The notes beneath the pieces are model-generated. The model had not been told where the DNA came from. It saw only the letters and a list, made by a program, of their open reading frames with translations, and did no database searches. Shown here one piece after another: positions 12,504 to 23,009 of a stretch of 64,000 nt of DNA. Each line of letters begins with the position of its first letter. The stretch's first letter is position 1. Origin of the DNA: Brassica napus (taxonomy: Eukaryota > Streptophyta > Magnoliopsida > Brassicales > Brassicaceae); NCBI RefSeq assembly GCF_020379485.1, contig NC_063442.1, forward strand, positions 16,304,009-16,368,008. The letters are read 5' to 3'. The translations under genes were made by a program, and so were the position numbers.

Positions 12504-13312
12504 GTAATATCAGTTTATGCACATGGTCATTGTTTCAGGAAGAGTTGTTTTAAGTTTTTTTTTTTTTTTAAGTTTTAATTTTCGTTTTTTGCACTAACCA
12601 AATTTTTAATCGATTCATGTTTCTGCTTTTATATTACGTTAATCCAGAACGGTATTTAGTGTTATTTCTAATTATTCATCGTGTTTTCGGTTACTGCTAC
12701 ATCTTCGCATGTTTAGTGTTTTCAATGTGATAAATGTAGATCGTTGAAATTCATTTATGGGGGATGATGAGTACGTTTTGGAAGTGGTTTGATCATTGAG
12801 TAATATTTTTGGTTCTTGGTTTTTCAAAATCGTAGAATGCAGTGGTCGAGTTTGTGTGGTGGTGAACTCGAAAGAAAAAGTTGTAGCAGAGAAGATGCAT
12901 CATCTCACCCTGGAGATCATTGTGGTTGGGAAGAAGAAGCTTTATGAAGCGTAAGTGAACTTCAAGGAGTCGCAAGAGTTCAAGTCTGCCAATGACGATT
13001 CCCCTACCATTACTCCCTCCTATCTTGGCTGCAAATAAGATATGACTACAAACGTTACATATATTTATGCAAAACATAGATTAATCTTAATAAAAAATTT
13101 GATCGTGAAAATTTGGTTATTGTGGACAGATGAGCATGAATATTGATGGAGATAAAGTTTCATGAAATGATCATTTCTCTTTGCAAAACTTGCTCCATTT
13201 CTCACATTGGCATTGTTGGTTTTCTCAGGCCTGTGTGTTGATCCAATGGAGGATTAGAATCTGTTACGCGCAAGCTATCTATGGAATTCCGAGAGAACAA
13301 AATCATGGAGCA

Positions 13313-13645
13313 TCAAGGATCAGATTTGATGTGGGGATGAAATGAGCTTATGAATAAGAACTCTGTTCTTCTTCTCACCAACTCATTAACACGAATCTGG
13401 ACAGTTGTTTCATGTCTGATCTTTGAGTCATTGATGAGATTCAACATGGTGGTAATAGATCCGTCATCGCTCGGTTTTTTGTTATCAGCAACAACAACAT
13501 CAACAGAGGTCTGAAACGGAGAGATCATGACAGAGACAACAACAACAAAAACCCAAGTCTTTGAAGATAAACAGAGACAAGACAGGAAGTCACTTATTGT
13601 TTCACCATCCTCAAGATGATTCTGAAAAAGGAAGTTCAAGCTCAC
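13313..13645 (-). CDS. Hypothetical 110-residue ORF inside the nested Helitron
   Basis: Open frame starting MSLNFLFQNHLEDGE with a hydrophobic stretch (VFVVVVSVM) and a charged C-terminal half. I do not recognise it, and it overlaps the antisense of other captured material. It may be a chance frame through a captured exon. No promoter or codon signal supports expression. Confidence 0.2.
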   Translation of the reverse strand: MSLNFLFQNHLEDGETISDFLSCLCLSSKTWVFVVVVSVMISPFQTSVDVVVADNKKPSDDGSITTMLNLINDSKIRHETTVQIRVNELVRRRTEFLFISSFHPHIKSDP

Positions 13646-13796
13646 ATACGATGAGAATCAGTGGAAGTCTAAGAAACCAAGAACAGAGAAAGAAATAGTT
13701 GGTTCTTCAAACATTAGTTTCCAACATTTAACTTCTTCGTATGATAGTGTCGAGCCAGATGCAGAGGCGATTGGACGGATGAAAGAGATTAAGTGA
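13632..13796 (+). pseudogene. Possible bHLH (bHLH87/IND-like) fragment
   Basis: A 54-codon open stretch without a start codon reads YDENQWKSKKPRTEKE and later EPDAEAIGRMKEI before a stop. The second string resembles the conserved segment just N-terminal to the bHLH domain in the INDEHISCENT/HECATE/bHLH87 subfamily (A-M-KEM type). The basic helix-loop-helix itself is missing. Assigned by recognition of a short motif only. Confidence 0.35.
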
Positions 13797-15256
13797 AATG
13801 AAACATTTTTACAATTCAACGAATCAAACACATAACTAAAATTTAATTTTTTTTCTATTTGACTCTTCACCTTATATATAATTTTCAATAACAAAAATAT
13901 CAGATATTTGGATATTAAAATTTTTGAAATTGGTAAGACAAAAAAATAACTGAAAATAATTTTATAATTTTCTAGAAACTTATATTTTTATAATATATTA
14001 TATACGTACAGAATATATAATAAGAAAAACTAAGATTTAAACCAAAAACTCGGGCGTAGCCTGGGCCGACCCTAGTATATTATAAAACAAAATTATTTTC
14101 TAAAAATATTTAATTTGATACATTTTAAATTAATATTATATGTTATAATACTTCAATATTCATATTTGTTTCATAGTTTTATTATGTGATGTAGATTTTG
14201 GATCAAAATCTTTTCTATAGTGATAATGAAATTAAAACTTTTGGATTTGGAACTAAACATTTATTGTATTTGGGACTCAAAAAAGAAATCCAGTGGCATA
14301 TATTAACTGATCCAACCTAATAAACCGAAGAAATCGATTAAAATATAATAGTATACTTATATATAAAGTTATAATAGTTTTTATTTGAATCAATATTTCT
14401 AATAAGAATCAGAGAAATTGGTTATAATATTAGTCATTAAAATCATAAAATAAATATAAGATAAACGTGATTATGATATTATACGTAGATATTGTTAATA
14501 TCAATTGTTAATATCCATTTATTAATTAAATATCTTAAATATTATGATAATTATGTATTAAATATATTTTTAAAATAATAGTGTATATATATATTTATGT
14601 TAAAGTTTATTAATTATTTTAAATATCATGATATATATATATATAAATTAAATAATAATATTATTTAAAATAATGAATTATCCTAAATTCATGTAGGATA
14701 TGTCAAGTAAACAAATTTACTAAAATTATGGAAAATATCACAAGTAAGCAAATTCACTTCTCAAATAATAGTATAGAGAACTAAATATTCATTATAATTA
14801 TGTATTAAATATAGTTTTTAAAATAATATATATATATATATTTAGGTTAATGTTTAAATAATAGTATATATATTTAGGTTAATGTTTATTAATTATTTTA
14901 AATATCATGATATATATATATTAAATAAACTTTTAAATAATAATATTAATTAGACTAATGACTTATCTTAAAATCATGGAGAATATGATAGATAAACAAA
15001 TTTACTAAAATTATAAAGGAAAAGATGATAAAATAAACAAATTCACTTTTCAAATAATAGTATAGATTTAGAATAACGTTAATAGTTGCTCAAAAAAAAA
15101 GAACGTTTATAATAATATTTTCTGTAGTTAGAATAGTGAATTCAAACTCAAAAGCAACACAAGTCGCACGTTTTTCATTTTTCTCCATTGTAATTTAGGG
15201 ACCGTCCATAAGTAATCAAAGATCCGAAAACCTGGACCAACAATTTCCTACGTTTC

Positions 15257-15262
15257 CACGTG
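15257..15262. promoter_or_regulatory. G-box upstream of AOC1
   Basis: CACGTG, 210 nt upstream of the AOC1 start codon. MYC2-type bHLH factors bind G-boxes in jasmonate-induced genes, and AOC genes are jasmonate-inducible in Arabidopsis. The AOC3 copy has a CACGTG at 25218-25223. Confidence 0.55.
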
Positions 15263-15365
15263 CCGGCCATGGAAACCAAATCCAAATTCCTCAATCCTTT
15301 ATATCATTTTTGGTTCACTTTGGGAAATTACGCACGTCTTCATTACCATTCATCATCCAAATATG

Positions 15366-15373
15366 TATATATA
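15366..15373 (+). promoter_or_regulatory. TATA box of AOC1
   Basis: TATATATA about 100 nt upstream of the start codon, followed by a short A/C-rich leader. Position fits a plant core promoter. Confidence 0.5.
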
Positions 15374-15471
15374 CATTCGTAGAACTCAACTCACTCACAT
15401 ATAAACCAAAGTTCCATCTTTTCTTCAAAATATAATCCTTTCAACCAAATCTCAAAAGTCTCTTTTGATCA

Positions 15472-16332
15472 ATGGCTTCTCATGCTATGTCTCTCCAATC
15501 CATCTCTACGACAACTCTCAACGACCTCTCCTGTAATCACCAATCTCATCGTAGCTCTCTTCTCAGTTTCTATAAACCTTTCCAGAATCTTGGGATCTCA
15601 TCCAACGTTCAAGATTTCTCCTCTCGTTCAACTTCCACTCCCAAGAACCTCTCACTATCTCAAGCTCTCTCCAAGAACTCTGGAGACACCGAACATTTCA
15701 GACCAAGTAAGTTAACTGATCAGTTTTTCTTCTTATTATTATCTAATCATGACCTCAAAGCACACAAATCGATTTTATTTTCCTCGCTTCTTATCAAATA
15801 TTCAGGTAAAGTGCAAGAACTGAACGTGTACGAGATCAACGAACTAGACCGACACAGCCCAAAAATCCTAAAAAACGTAATGAGCCTAAAGTTCCGTCTC
15901 GGCGATCTCGTCCCATTCACCAACAAACTCTACACCGCAGACCTCAAGAAGCGCGTGGGAATCACCGCTGGTCTCTGTGTCGTGATCCAACACGTCCCGG
16001 AGAAGAAAGGTGATCGGTTCGAAGCTACTTACAGCTTCTACTTCGGCGACTACGGTCACTTGTCCGTACAAGGACCGTACCTGACCTACGAGGAATCGTT
16101 CCTCGCCATTACTGGTGGCACTGGAATCTTTGAAGGTGCCTACGGACAGGTCAAACTTCAACAGCTCGTTTATCCGACAAAACTCTTCTACACTTTCTAC
16201 CTTAAGGGTCTTGCTTGTGATTTACCGGTGGAGCTCACCGGAACTCCTGTTCCTCCGTCGAAGGACGTGAAGCCTGCTCCGGAAGCTAAGGCTTTGAAAC
16301 CTAGCGGAATTATTAGTAACTTTACCAATTAA
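15472..16332 (+). CDS. AOC1: Allene oxide cyclase, AOC1/AOC2 type, chloroplastic
   Basis: Two exons, 15472-15706 and 15806-16332, encode 253 residues. The enzyme converts unstable 12,13-epoxy-octadecatrienoic acid to OPDA in plastids, the stereo-determining step of jasmonate synthesis. Residues 1 to about 75 form a Ser/Thr-rich transit peptide; the barrel domain starts at KVQELNVYE. All active-site positions known from Arabidopsis AOC2 are present: Glu and Asn in YEIN, Pro in HSP, Phe and Asn in PFTN, Cys in GLCV, Phe in RFEA and Tyr in GPYL. The ending [13 protein letters not shown] is closest to AOC1. The 99-nt intron has no in-frame stop, so unspliced RNA stays open. The antisense ORF across exon 2 is a shadow. 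Confidence 0.95.
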   Translation: MASHAMSLQSISTTTLNDLSCNHQSHRSSLLSFYKPFQNLGISSNVQDFSSRSTSTPKNLSLSQALSKNSGDTEHFRPSKLTDQFFFLLLSNHDLKAHKSILFSSLLIKYSGKVQELNVYEINELDRHSPKILKNVMSLKFRLGDLVPFTNKLYTADLKKRVGITAGLCVVIQHVPEKKGDRFEATYSFYFGDYGHLSVQGPYLTYEESFLAITGGTGIFEGAYGQVKLQQLVYPTKLFYTFYLKGLACDLPVELTGTPVPPSKDVKPAPEAKALKPSGIISNFTN

Positions 16333-16436
16333 ATTCAGTAAAATTAGTCATATGTGCTTCTTGTGTCTTTGTACGATGATATATATTATTTTTAAATAAA
16401 GAAATAGAAATTTAAAATCTATTGTTGGTAACATTA

Positions 16437-16655
16437 GAGCATGAATATCGGTCGACTTTTAAATGTTTTTTAGCCTCTAGGGCCCACAAAAAGTTAAAAG
16501 GCAGTCCCAAAAAGTGTAAGATAAGGATCAATTGTGATGGTTTTTTTCGCAGACTTCACTGATACGTGACGGCTCGCGATTGATACATTTTCTAATTTTT
16601 TTTATCTAGATAAAAAAATAAAAAATGTAAAAAACTCTTAGGGATAATCATGGTC
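16437..16655. mobile_element. PIF/Harbinger-type MITE
   Basis: A 219-bp element with imperfect inverted ends (GAGCATGAATATCGG and, from the right, GACCATGATTATCCC) flanked by the 3-bp duplication TTA at 16434-16436 and 16656-16658. It is about 100 bp past the AOC1 stop codon. A similar GAGCATC end begins at 16659, so further Harbinger-like sequence follows. Confidence 0.65.
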
Positions 16656-16911
16656 TTAGAGCATCTTTAGTGGTAGAGTATCTGCATTAAATGTTTTACA
16701 GATATTATATTATTATCATTAAGTAATTTAAATAAAGTTTAAATTTAAATAAAAATGAACCATTATAGCATGATTAACCATGGCGACCCATTAAAGTCTT
16801 TTAATGAATATTTAAGTATTAAAGTTAAATTAAGAATTCTTGTTAAGAGACATTTACTTTTTGTACTCCAATGCAAGAACTCAATTAAGGGTTCTTAAAA
16901 AAAAGCAGTTA

Positions 16912-17149
16912 GCTCACCTTGTTATAGCAGCAAATCATGCTTGGCACCAAGGATGAAAGCAAGAAGAGTGTCCTCACGGGTCTGACCACACTTGGAGATA
17001 CCAGCCTCAAAACCACCAGTGCTCACCTTGTTATAGCAGAAAATCGTTCGCTTGGCACCAAGGGTGAAAGCAAGAAGAGCGTGCTCACGGGTCTGACCAT
17101 CCTTGGAGATAACAGCCTCAAAACCACCAGTGCTCACGGGTCTGACCAT
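16912..17149 (-). pseudogene. Twice-repeated fragment of elongation factor 1-alpha
   Basis: On the minus strand the frame reads [20 protein letters not shown] then LAFTLGAK and, after a short bridge, a second copy [18 protein letters not shown] then LAFILGAK. This is the EF-1-alpha GTPase segment just before the NKxD motif, normally present once per gene. Both copies end at a TATAACAAGGTGAGC block, where AAG-GTGAG looks like an exon-intron junction. The copies are fused through a shared GTGAGCACTGGTGG, indicating microhomology-mediated duplication. The fragment abuts a decayed chromovirus integrase, so it may have been captured or co-inserted. It is not functional. Confidence 0.82.
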
Positions 17150-17185
17150 CCTCTCTTTGCCCTATCTTCCATACTACCATCTTCC

Positions 17186-18340
17186 ATACAATCACAGTAG
17201 CAAGTATTCATCCAAGCCTACAACAGAGCATGTACGGTTTGTCAACAGTGTAAATACGACACTGCAACATCTCCTGGTCTATTGAAGCCGTTACCTATAC
17301 CTAAAGGTGTTTGGATGGATATATCTATGGATTTCATAGATGGTCCTCTCGGGTGGGAAGTCAGTAATACTAGTGGTGGTGGATCGTTTGAGTAAAGCAG
17401 CACATTTCATTGCCTTGAAACACCCTTACTCGACAGCTTCAGTGGCTCAAGCTTTTCTGGACAATGTGTTTAAGCTGCATGGTATGCCGCGTTCTATAGT
17501 CAGTGATCGAGATGCAGTCTTCACAAGTGACTTTTGGCAGGAGTTATTCAAGCTACAAGGATGCACTTTAAAACTTTCAACGGCTTATCATCCGCAGAGT
17601 GATGCTCAGACATAAGTAATAAATCGTTGCTTGGAGACTTATTTGAGATGCATGACGAGTGATAAGCCACAGTTATGGAGTAAATGGCTGTCTCTTGCGG
17701 AGTATTGGTAAATACAAGCTATCACTCAGCTACTAAGACTACCAATTCATCTCCCTTACTTGCCGAGAGAAGCTAGAGTTCAAGTAGTGGCTAAAAGTTT
17801 ACAGGAGCAAGAAGATATGTTAATGATTCTTAAGTTTCATTTACTACGACCACAACACAGGATGAAGCAGGTGGCTGATAGGCATCGCAGTGAGAGATTT
17901 TTTGAGTTGGGAGATTGGGTGTTTTTGAAGCTTCAACCTTACAGACAACAATCAGTGGTTCAACGCTTTTCCCAAAATATAACACCGAAGGACTATGGTT
18001 CTTATAGGATCTTGGATAAGGTGGGAGTCGTGGCGTATAAGTTGCAGCTACCTACGTCCTTTCAAATCCACCCGGTGTTCCATGTATCTCAGTTCAAGCG
18101 TTTGGTGGGGAATGCAACTACATCTAATCAGTTGCCTTCGGTCTTATATGATGTGTCTCTCAAGGAACCTACGTTTTGCTTAGCTCGCAAGATGGTTCAA
18201 CGCCAAGCAGCTACGATGGTATTGGTGCAATGGTCTAACCAAACAGCAGAGGAAGTGACATGGGAGTATATGTTTGATATGAAGAAGAAGTTTCCAGCAT
18301 TTGAGTTCTAACCTTGTGTTCAAGGTTGTCAAAGGAGGGA
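17186..18340 (+). pseudogene. Decayed Ty3/chromovirus pol (integrase to chromodomain)
   Basis: The plus strand carries the integrase zinc region remnant CTVCQQCK, then [22 protein letters not shown] and IVSDRDAVF with [12 protein letters not shown] (acidic core residues visible). A stop follows, then frameshifted linker sequence. At 17760-18311 there is an open C-terminal part with [21 protein letters not shown] and a chromodomain-like end (VLVQWSNQ, VTWEY). RT, RNase H and protease are absent. A purine tract AAAGGAGGGAAG at about 18331-18342 precedes TGTGTTATAGGG, which could start a 3' LTR, but no partner LTR was found. Confidence 0.85.
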
Positions 18341-20201
18341 AGTTGTGTTATAGGGAAAACGGAGGAGTAGAGAAAGACAGGTGTCAAATAAGGAGTGGAG
18401 GAAAGGGAGGAAGTCGTTAACCGCGTCATAGAAAGGAGGAGCTAATCAGAGTGTGACACGCGTCTCGTTTTGATTAGTCGAGTCCGTTTGTTCTGTTACG
18501 GGTATAAACAAAGTCATCGTCTCTTTCTTTTAGATTCATTCAGAAAAGTAGAGTTGTAATTTCTCAAATCTTGATACAATTCTGTAATTCGTTTCATAGT
18601 TCATTGTGGGAAAGATCGTTCTATCTTCGGGATCTTTTGTACTTGAGCTTCGATTTGGTGTTTCTCGGAACGGCGAATCGATCTTCATAACGGAATCACA
18701 ATCTCCATTGGCAACTATATACTATCATTGGCAACTACGAGATCTGGATATACTATTGTTTCTTTTGATTATCGACACCTATATCAGTCAGTGATATGAA
18801 GAAATCTCTCGATCGTTTCTTTGCGAGGATACAATAGCGACTGAATACGAAAAATATACGAGAAGTAAGTCAATACTGAAGAAACGGTTCAGAATGGTGA
18901 ACCTAGCGAGACTGAGAAGAGACGAGGAGGGAAGCACGTAACGAGACGATCCTTCGGCAACCAACGATGGCTACACGCACTGCAGCTCCGACTACCATTG
19001 ATTTCAATCGAACAAGACGATGACGAGTGTACAGATCAGATTAGTATAAAATATCTTCTTCGATCAGATGAGTATAAAATAGCCAAGAGAGGAAGCATAT
19101 CGGAGATGATTTGTCTCAGTCGAGAAGCGGACTCCGATTCTCTCGTCGCCGAAAACGATTCGATGGAAAGCAAGAGAGAGCGACGCGTGTCCTACAAGAG
19201 CTGTCTATTCTGTCGTTTGATTAAGAGAGGTTGCTTAAGGTAATTGGTGTTTTCCTTTTTTTAATCCTAATAACACTAAGAGACAAGTTTAAGCAACCGC
19301 GTTAATGATGCTCTTAAGATGATAACACATATGAGAAAAATTTCTCAAACTACTGTTGAACATTTCTTCATAGAGGTACATCCCTCTTCTTTTTCATGCT
19401 TCTCTCTTCTTTTTCTATTCTTTTTATTATTTTTAAGATGAGAGATAAGGTGAGAGACTCTCATTGCTCATGCCCTTAGAACATCATTAGTGGTAGATTT
19501 CTTTAGTATCATTTCTCAACATTTATATATTAATATGTTCAGGTAAACCAATTATCAGAATTAATTTAATGTTTCGTAATTTGTTGTGTCCAACACGTGT
19601 AGAACAATTTTCAAAAAGGGTAAGAAAATCTCTTCACAAGCATATGTTTCTTCTCTTTTCTTGTTTCTCTTTCCTTCTTTTCATTATTTTATTAATTTTG
19701 AAATTGAATTACTCTTATCAAATGTTACCACTGCTGGTGCTTTTACTAATTAAACTAGGTAATAACTCGTGCTTACTAATTAAAATGAAATTATTTAAAT
19801 GAAATTATTTAAAAAGAAAAATATTGTAAAATTTATATAAACTATTACTATAGTATATAACTTATATTTAGTTCTTTAAATATATGTATATATATATATA
19901 TGCATATAACGAATCAAATTGGATATCCGTTCCTATAAATATTGATATTTGTGATCTGCTTTTTTTTACGGATATTGCATTTCAGTATTTGATTTGCTTC
20001 GTAGAGTAACGGATATCCAGATATTTCGGTTTGAATCAAAACGGATAACGAATCAAATCAGAATTTATGAATAATTTGTCCAGTTCTATTTGTAAACAGT
20101 AAAATAACGCAAAAAAGAACCATGCATGTGAGTTTTATATTTAAAAAAAACGTAAAGTACATAGTATGAACATATTTATGTAGAATTTGGTTGGCTGGGA
20201 A
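18341..20201. other. Repeat-rich region after the chromovirus remnant
   Basis: 18344 to about 18620 may be an LTR remnant (it contains GTATAAAC at about 18502 and lies next to the purine tract). At 19230-19320 there is Harbinger-like MITE sequence with GCTTAAG/CTTAAGC ends. At 19866-20090 GGATATCC/CGGATAT blocks suggest another decayed hAT-type element. No gene is supported; the 81-codon frame at 18998-19243 has no recognisable domain. Confidence 0.4.
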
Positions 20202-20306
20202 GCTTTCTACATGTGAGATGTGTCACTTTTAGTGTAAACGCATTTATTACAATGCTTCTACACATGACATGTGTCCAGTTTAATGTGAACGCCTTTATTA
20301 CAATGT
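20202..20306. repeat. Two diverged tandem copies of a ~52-bp unit
   Basis: Each unit runs from GCTTCTACA through ATGTGT to a GCxTTTATTACAAT end, at about 20202-20253 and 20254-20305. The copies differ at several positions. Confidence 0.55.
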
Positions 20307-20339
20307 TTCTCCTTTAATATATAAGGGATTCACAAAACT

Positions 20340-20430
20340 AGCTTATTTGCTTCTTGTGTCTTTGTCTAATGATCTTTTAAAATATTAAAAAAATAAATAG
20401 GAAATAACAATCTAATATATTGGCTATTCT
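20340..20430 (+). pseudogene. Possible 3' UTR relic of a further AOC gene
   Basis: GCTTCTTGTGTCTTTGT at about 20350 and the bases after it (ATGAT, a run of A/T, AATAG, AATCTA) resemble the 3' UTR of AOC1 starting at 16356 in the same order. No coding sequence precedes it. It may mark a lost tandem AOC copy (Arabidopsis has three in this cluster, from memory) or a local duplication of the AOC1 3' end. Confidence 0.35.
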
Positions 20431-20599
20431 AGTGGTATGTGCATGCTAGCGTCGTTGATATATCATTAGACAGATTCAAAGCTGCATAATGTATACTATT
20501 ATTAATAAAATAAAAATAAACAAGTGCAATAGATATGTTTTGAAATAGAGTGAAACTGGAATTCACAAATAGAGAGGATCTACAAAGTGGAAGGCAAAG

Positions 20600-22207
20600 G
20601 ATTTAGGTTATGAGGAAGAGGAGTACAATTAAGAGGATAGCCAAAGCCAAGAAAGCTCTTCCACTAGCCTCTTCCGTGTTAACTTTTCCTCCTGCAGTTT
20701 CCCAGTCAAAACACTGCACCATTACCCCAATTGCCATTCCTATTAAGGTATAACCTAGATTTGATCCAGGACATCACTGCATAAGCATTGATAACAATTG
20801 GTGTGCCCTTAGGTATGTAGAACCCTCTGATCTTACACCCTTGTTAAAACTCCCTTGGAAAGATTGCCCCCGGTGGGTGTAATATTAGGGACTCCTTGAT
20901 GACCGCTTGCAAGTAAGGGAGTTTTGGTAGATCAGTTTCTTGGATCAACCTTCTTTTCCCTACTACGGAGTCGATTTTTCTCTCAATGTCTCAAGAATCT
21001 TATGGTTGTTGAGGATTTCAGCCATTGCCCATTTTGTTGATTTTGAAGAGGTGTCACCGGCTCCAAAGAAAAGCTCGTTTCGATTAGGATGAGATAAATA
21101 CGCAAATCAACATAACATATTAATAATAAACTAAAATTTATTAAATTAGTTATGTTAATTATATATATATATATTCAAATTTGCTAAAATTTTGTTATTT
21201 ATTAATTTTATACTAATTTTCTTATCCAAAACAAAACTAACTAAACTAAGCAACACTTAATGCTCTAAGCCTAGTTTGGATTCTCAATGAAATATCACAC
21301 TCATCAACAAGGGGACTACACATTTACCGCTAGTAACGCCTTGATATGGTTCCTAGTGATTGTATAGTCTGCATTTCCATCTCGATAAGCTGCTAACAAT
21401 GTGTCCATAATTTCACTACTTTGATGGTCATCCACTTTCCCTTAGTAATTCAGAATAATCTTTTCCAGGAGCTCGTCAAATCTGTATGAAACATTCATTA
21501 CCTCCTTTTTAAATGGTGAGAACTCGAGCTTCTCAAGCGGCTTACGCAATACTTGTTGCAAGAAAATCTTCTGAGTCAATGCTCCGAGCTCTAGACTAAG
21601 CTCAGAGACTTTCACATCATTGTTCTCCTCAGAAAAACTCCTTCCCAGTGTCATCTTACCAAGGATACTGTTAACGAGTCTCAATGCTATTTTTCTTCAT
21701 CGCCTTATCGAGCAGATTTCCGTATTCTCTCTCGACTGCACAAACCCCTCGTGACTGCTCCATGGCCTGGGGTCCGAGCATATTAGTGGTGATGCCCTTC
21801 TTCATGAACTTCCAGTAATCTCCATAGGGAACTTTGATGAAGCCGTAGGCTCCAAACACGAGGCACTCATCAATCCCAATAGGACCATGGGAGGAGACAC
21901 TTATGTTGTGGTGTTTGAAGATCTCCTAGGCCACTGAGGCAGAGGAGACGAGAACGAAGGGGGCGTTGAATATGCGGAGATGGAGGAAAGGTCCATACCT
22001 TGATGATTTTTTTTGAAACAACGTATGGATTGATGCAGAGAAGAGAAGGTGAAGATGACCAATGATGGGAAGATAAGGAGGGCTCGGATATAAACCAAAG
22101 ACATTCTTTTGTTTCTTGAAGAAGAATAAGAAGAAAAAGAGAAAGAAGGTCGAGAAGAAGACAAAGATGAAGCTATTTTCAAAGTCAACGCTGGTCATTG
22201 CTTCCAT
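20600..22207 (-). pseudogene. CYP705A-type cytochrome P450 pseudogene
   Basis: On the minus strand from 22207 the protein begins with a membrane anchor (Phe-rich), then PPYLPIIGHLHLLF, RYGPFLHLRIF, GAYGFIKVPYGDYWKFM, and after an intron (about 21070-21330) FFGAGDTSSKSTKWAMAE (I-helix), LPYLQAVIKESL (K-helix ExxR region), and CPGSNLGYT near the end. This order matches brassicaceous CYP705A enzymes, which modify triterpenes. Lesions: a stop after SSASVA, a frameshift near 21680, stops near 21438 and about 20850, and a deletion joining INAYAVM directly to CPGSN, which removes the PERF region and most of the heme-binding loop. It lies between the two AOC genes. Confidence 0.88.
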
Positions 22208-23009
22208 AGTTGCTCAAAAGTGAAGAAGAAGGAGATGAAACAGAGGACTTCTTAAGTTACATTTAGGTAAGATGGTGAATTTTTAGATATATGGTAGAGT
22301 AATAAGTGTATGCCCAGATGATAACTTGCGCGCATGCGCGGAGTGAGTTTTTATAATAATGTTTGTTTATTAAATAGTTTTAACATTTTGCAACACTACA
22401 ATCTTTATCGATTATAAAATGACGAATACAAATGTTGGTCTCTTAAATATATCATCGTTGTTGAAGAGTTAACATATTACATTTCATTTTAATTATTTTT
22501 AAGACTTCATATGCACAAAAGAAAATTAAGTTTTGCGGCAGGCACAAATCACCAAAACCAAATAGACAACATTGATTGTATAATGACAAGAGGGAATTAG
22601 GTTTTCTGCTCTCGATTTGTTTACTATTGACTCTCCATAAGTGAGTTCATTTCTACATCTACAAAATTGTGCTTTCATTCTTGTCTTTGTTTTATTGATA
22701 TGAGTTAAGCTTCTTTTTTTAACTTCTTCTATGAATTCGGTGAATTAAATAAGTGTCAATTTAAAAAAAAAATGGACATCTGTAAAAATTAGTTTTACTC
22801 CAGATACATATCTAAGAATCAAAATTTTGAGAAAAAAAATCACCGTCGAACTATATTAACAGATTAGTGTTCAAATCTAATATATCAAATTGTTATAGAA
22901 TATATAAGTGCAGACTCAAAATATAAATGTCTGTCAAGTATATATTCACTAGCTCATTCTAAAAATCATCTAATTCTAGAACAACAAAGCAAATTATTTA
23001 TTTCACTAG
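22208..23009. other. Intergenic, upstream of the P450 pseudogene
   Basis: AT-rich. Contains a GC-rich palindrome GCGCATGCGC at about 22332-22341, but no CTAG end with a host T was found beside it. No gene supported. Confidence 0.4.

Larger units (their letters stand above)
11578..14075 (+). mobile_element. Nested gene-capturing Helitron
   Basis: Proposed start TCTATATATATA at 11578 preceded by A. The end is CTAG at 14072-14075 followed by T, preceded by the GC-rich block GGGCGTAGCCTGGGCC; this end resembles the terminus at 186-189. The 2.5-kb body differs from its AT-rich surroundings and carries scraps of at least two host genes (SC35-like and bHLH-like). No Rep/helicase frame is present, so it is non-autonomous. 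The 5' boundary is less certain than the 3' boundary. Confidence 0.55.
11543..15066 (-). mobile_element. Outer non-autonomous Helitron, minus strand, split by a second Helitron
   Basis: The 5' end, read on the minus strand, is TCTATACTATTATTTG from 15066, preceded by A as required. The 3' end is CTAG at 11543-11546, preceded on the minus strand by a hairpin CGCAC-AAG-GTGCG (about 11557-11569) and followed by T. The plus-oriented Helitron at 11578-14075 interrupts it. A second related 5' end lies at 14777, and about 280 bp upstream of each end is similar, so the 5' region is partly duplicated in tandem. It has no coding capacity. Confidence 0.6.

Noticed and set aside
15707..15805. Reading AOC1 as one uninterrupted 286-residue exon
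   Set aside because: The insert has GT-AG ends, is absent from AOC proteins, and the intron position matches that of AOC3.
15886..16161. Antisense ORF over AOC1 exon 2 (and its equivalent at 25745-26026)
   Set aside because: Frame shadow of a conserved coding exon.
18344..18620. Candidate 3' LTR of the decayed chromovirus
   Set aside because: No second copy in the window and no defined right end, so it is mentioned only in context.
18998..19243. 81-codon ORF after the chromovirus remnant
   Set aside because: No recognisable motif and no promoter; lies in MITE-rich DNA.
22325..22345. GC-rich palindrome like a Helitron hairpin
   Set aside because: No CTAG followed by T at the expected distance on either strand.
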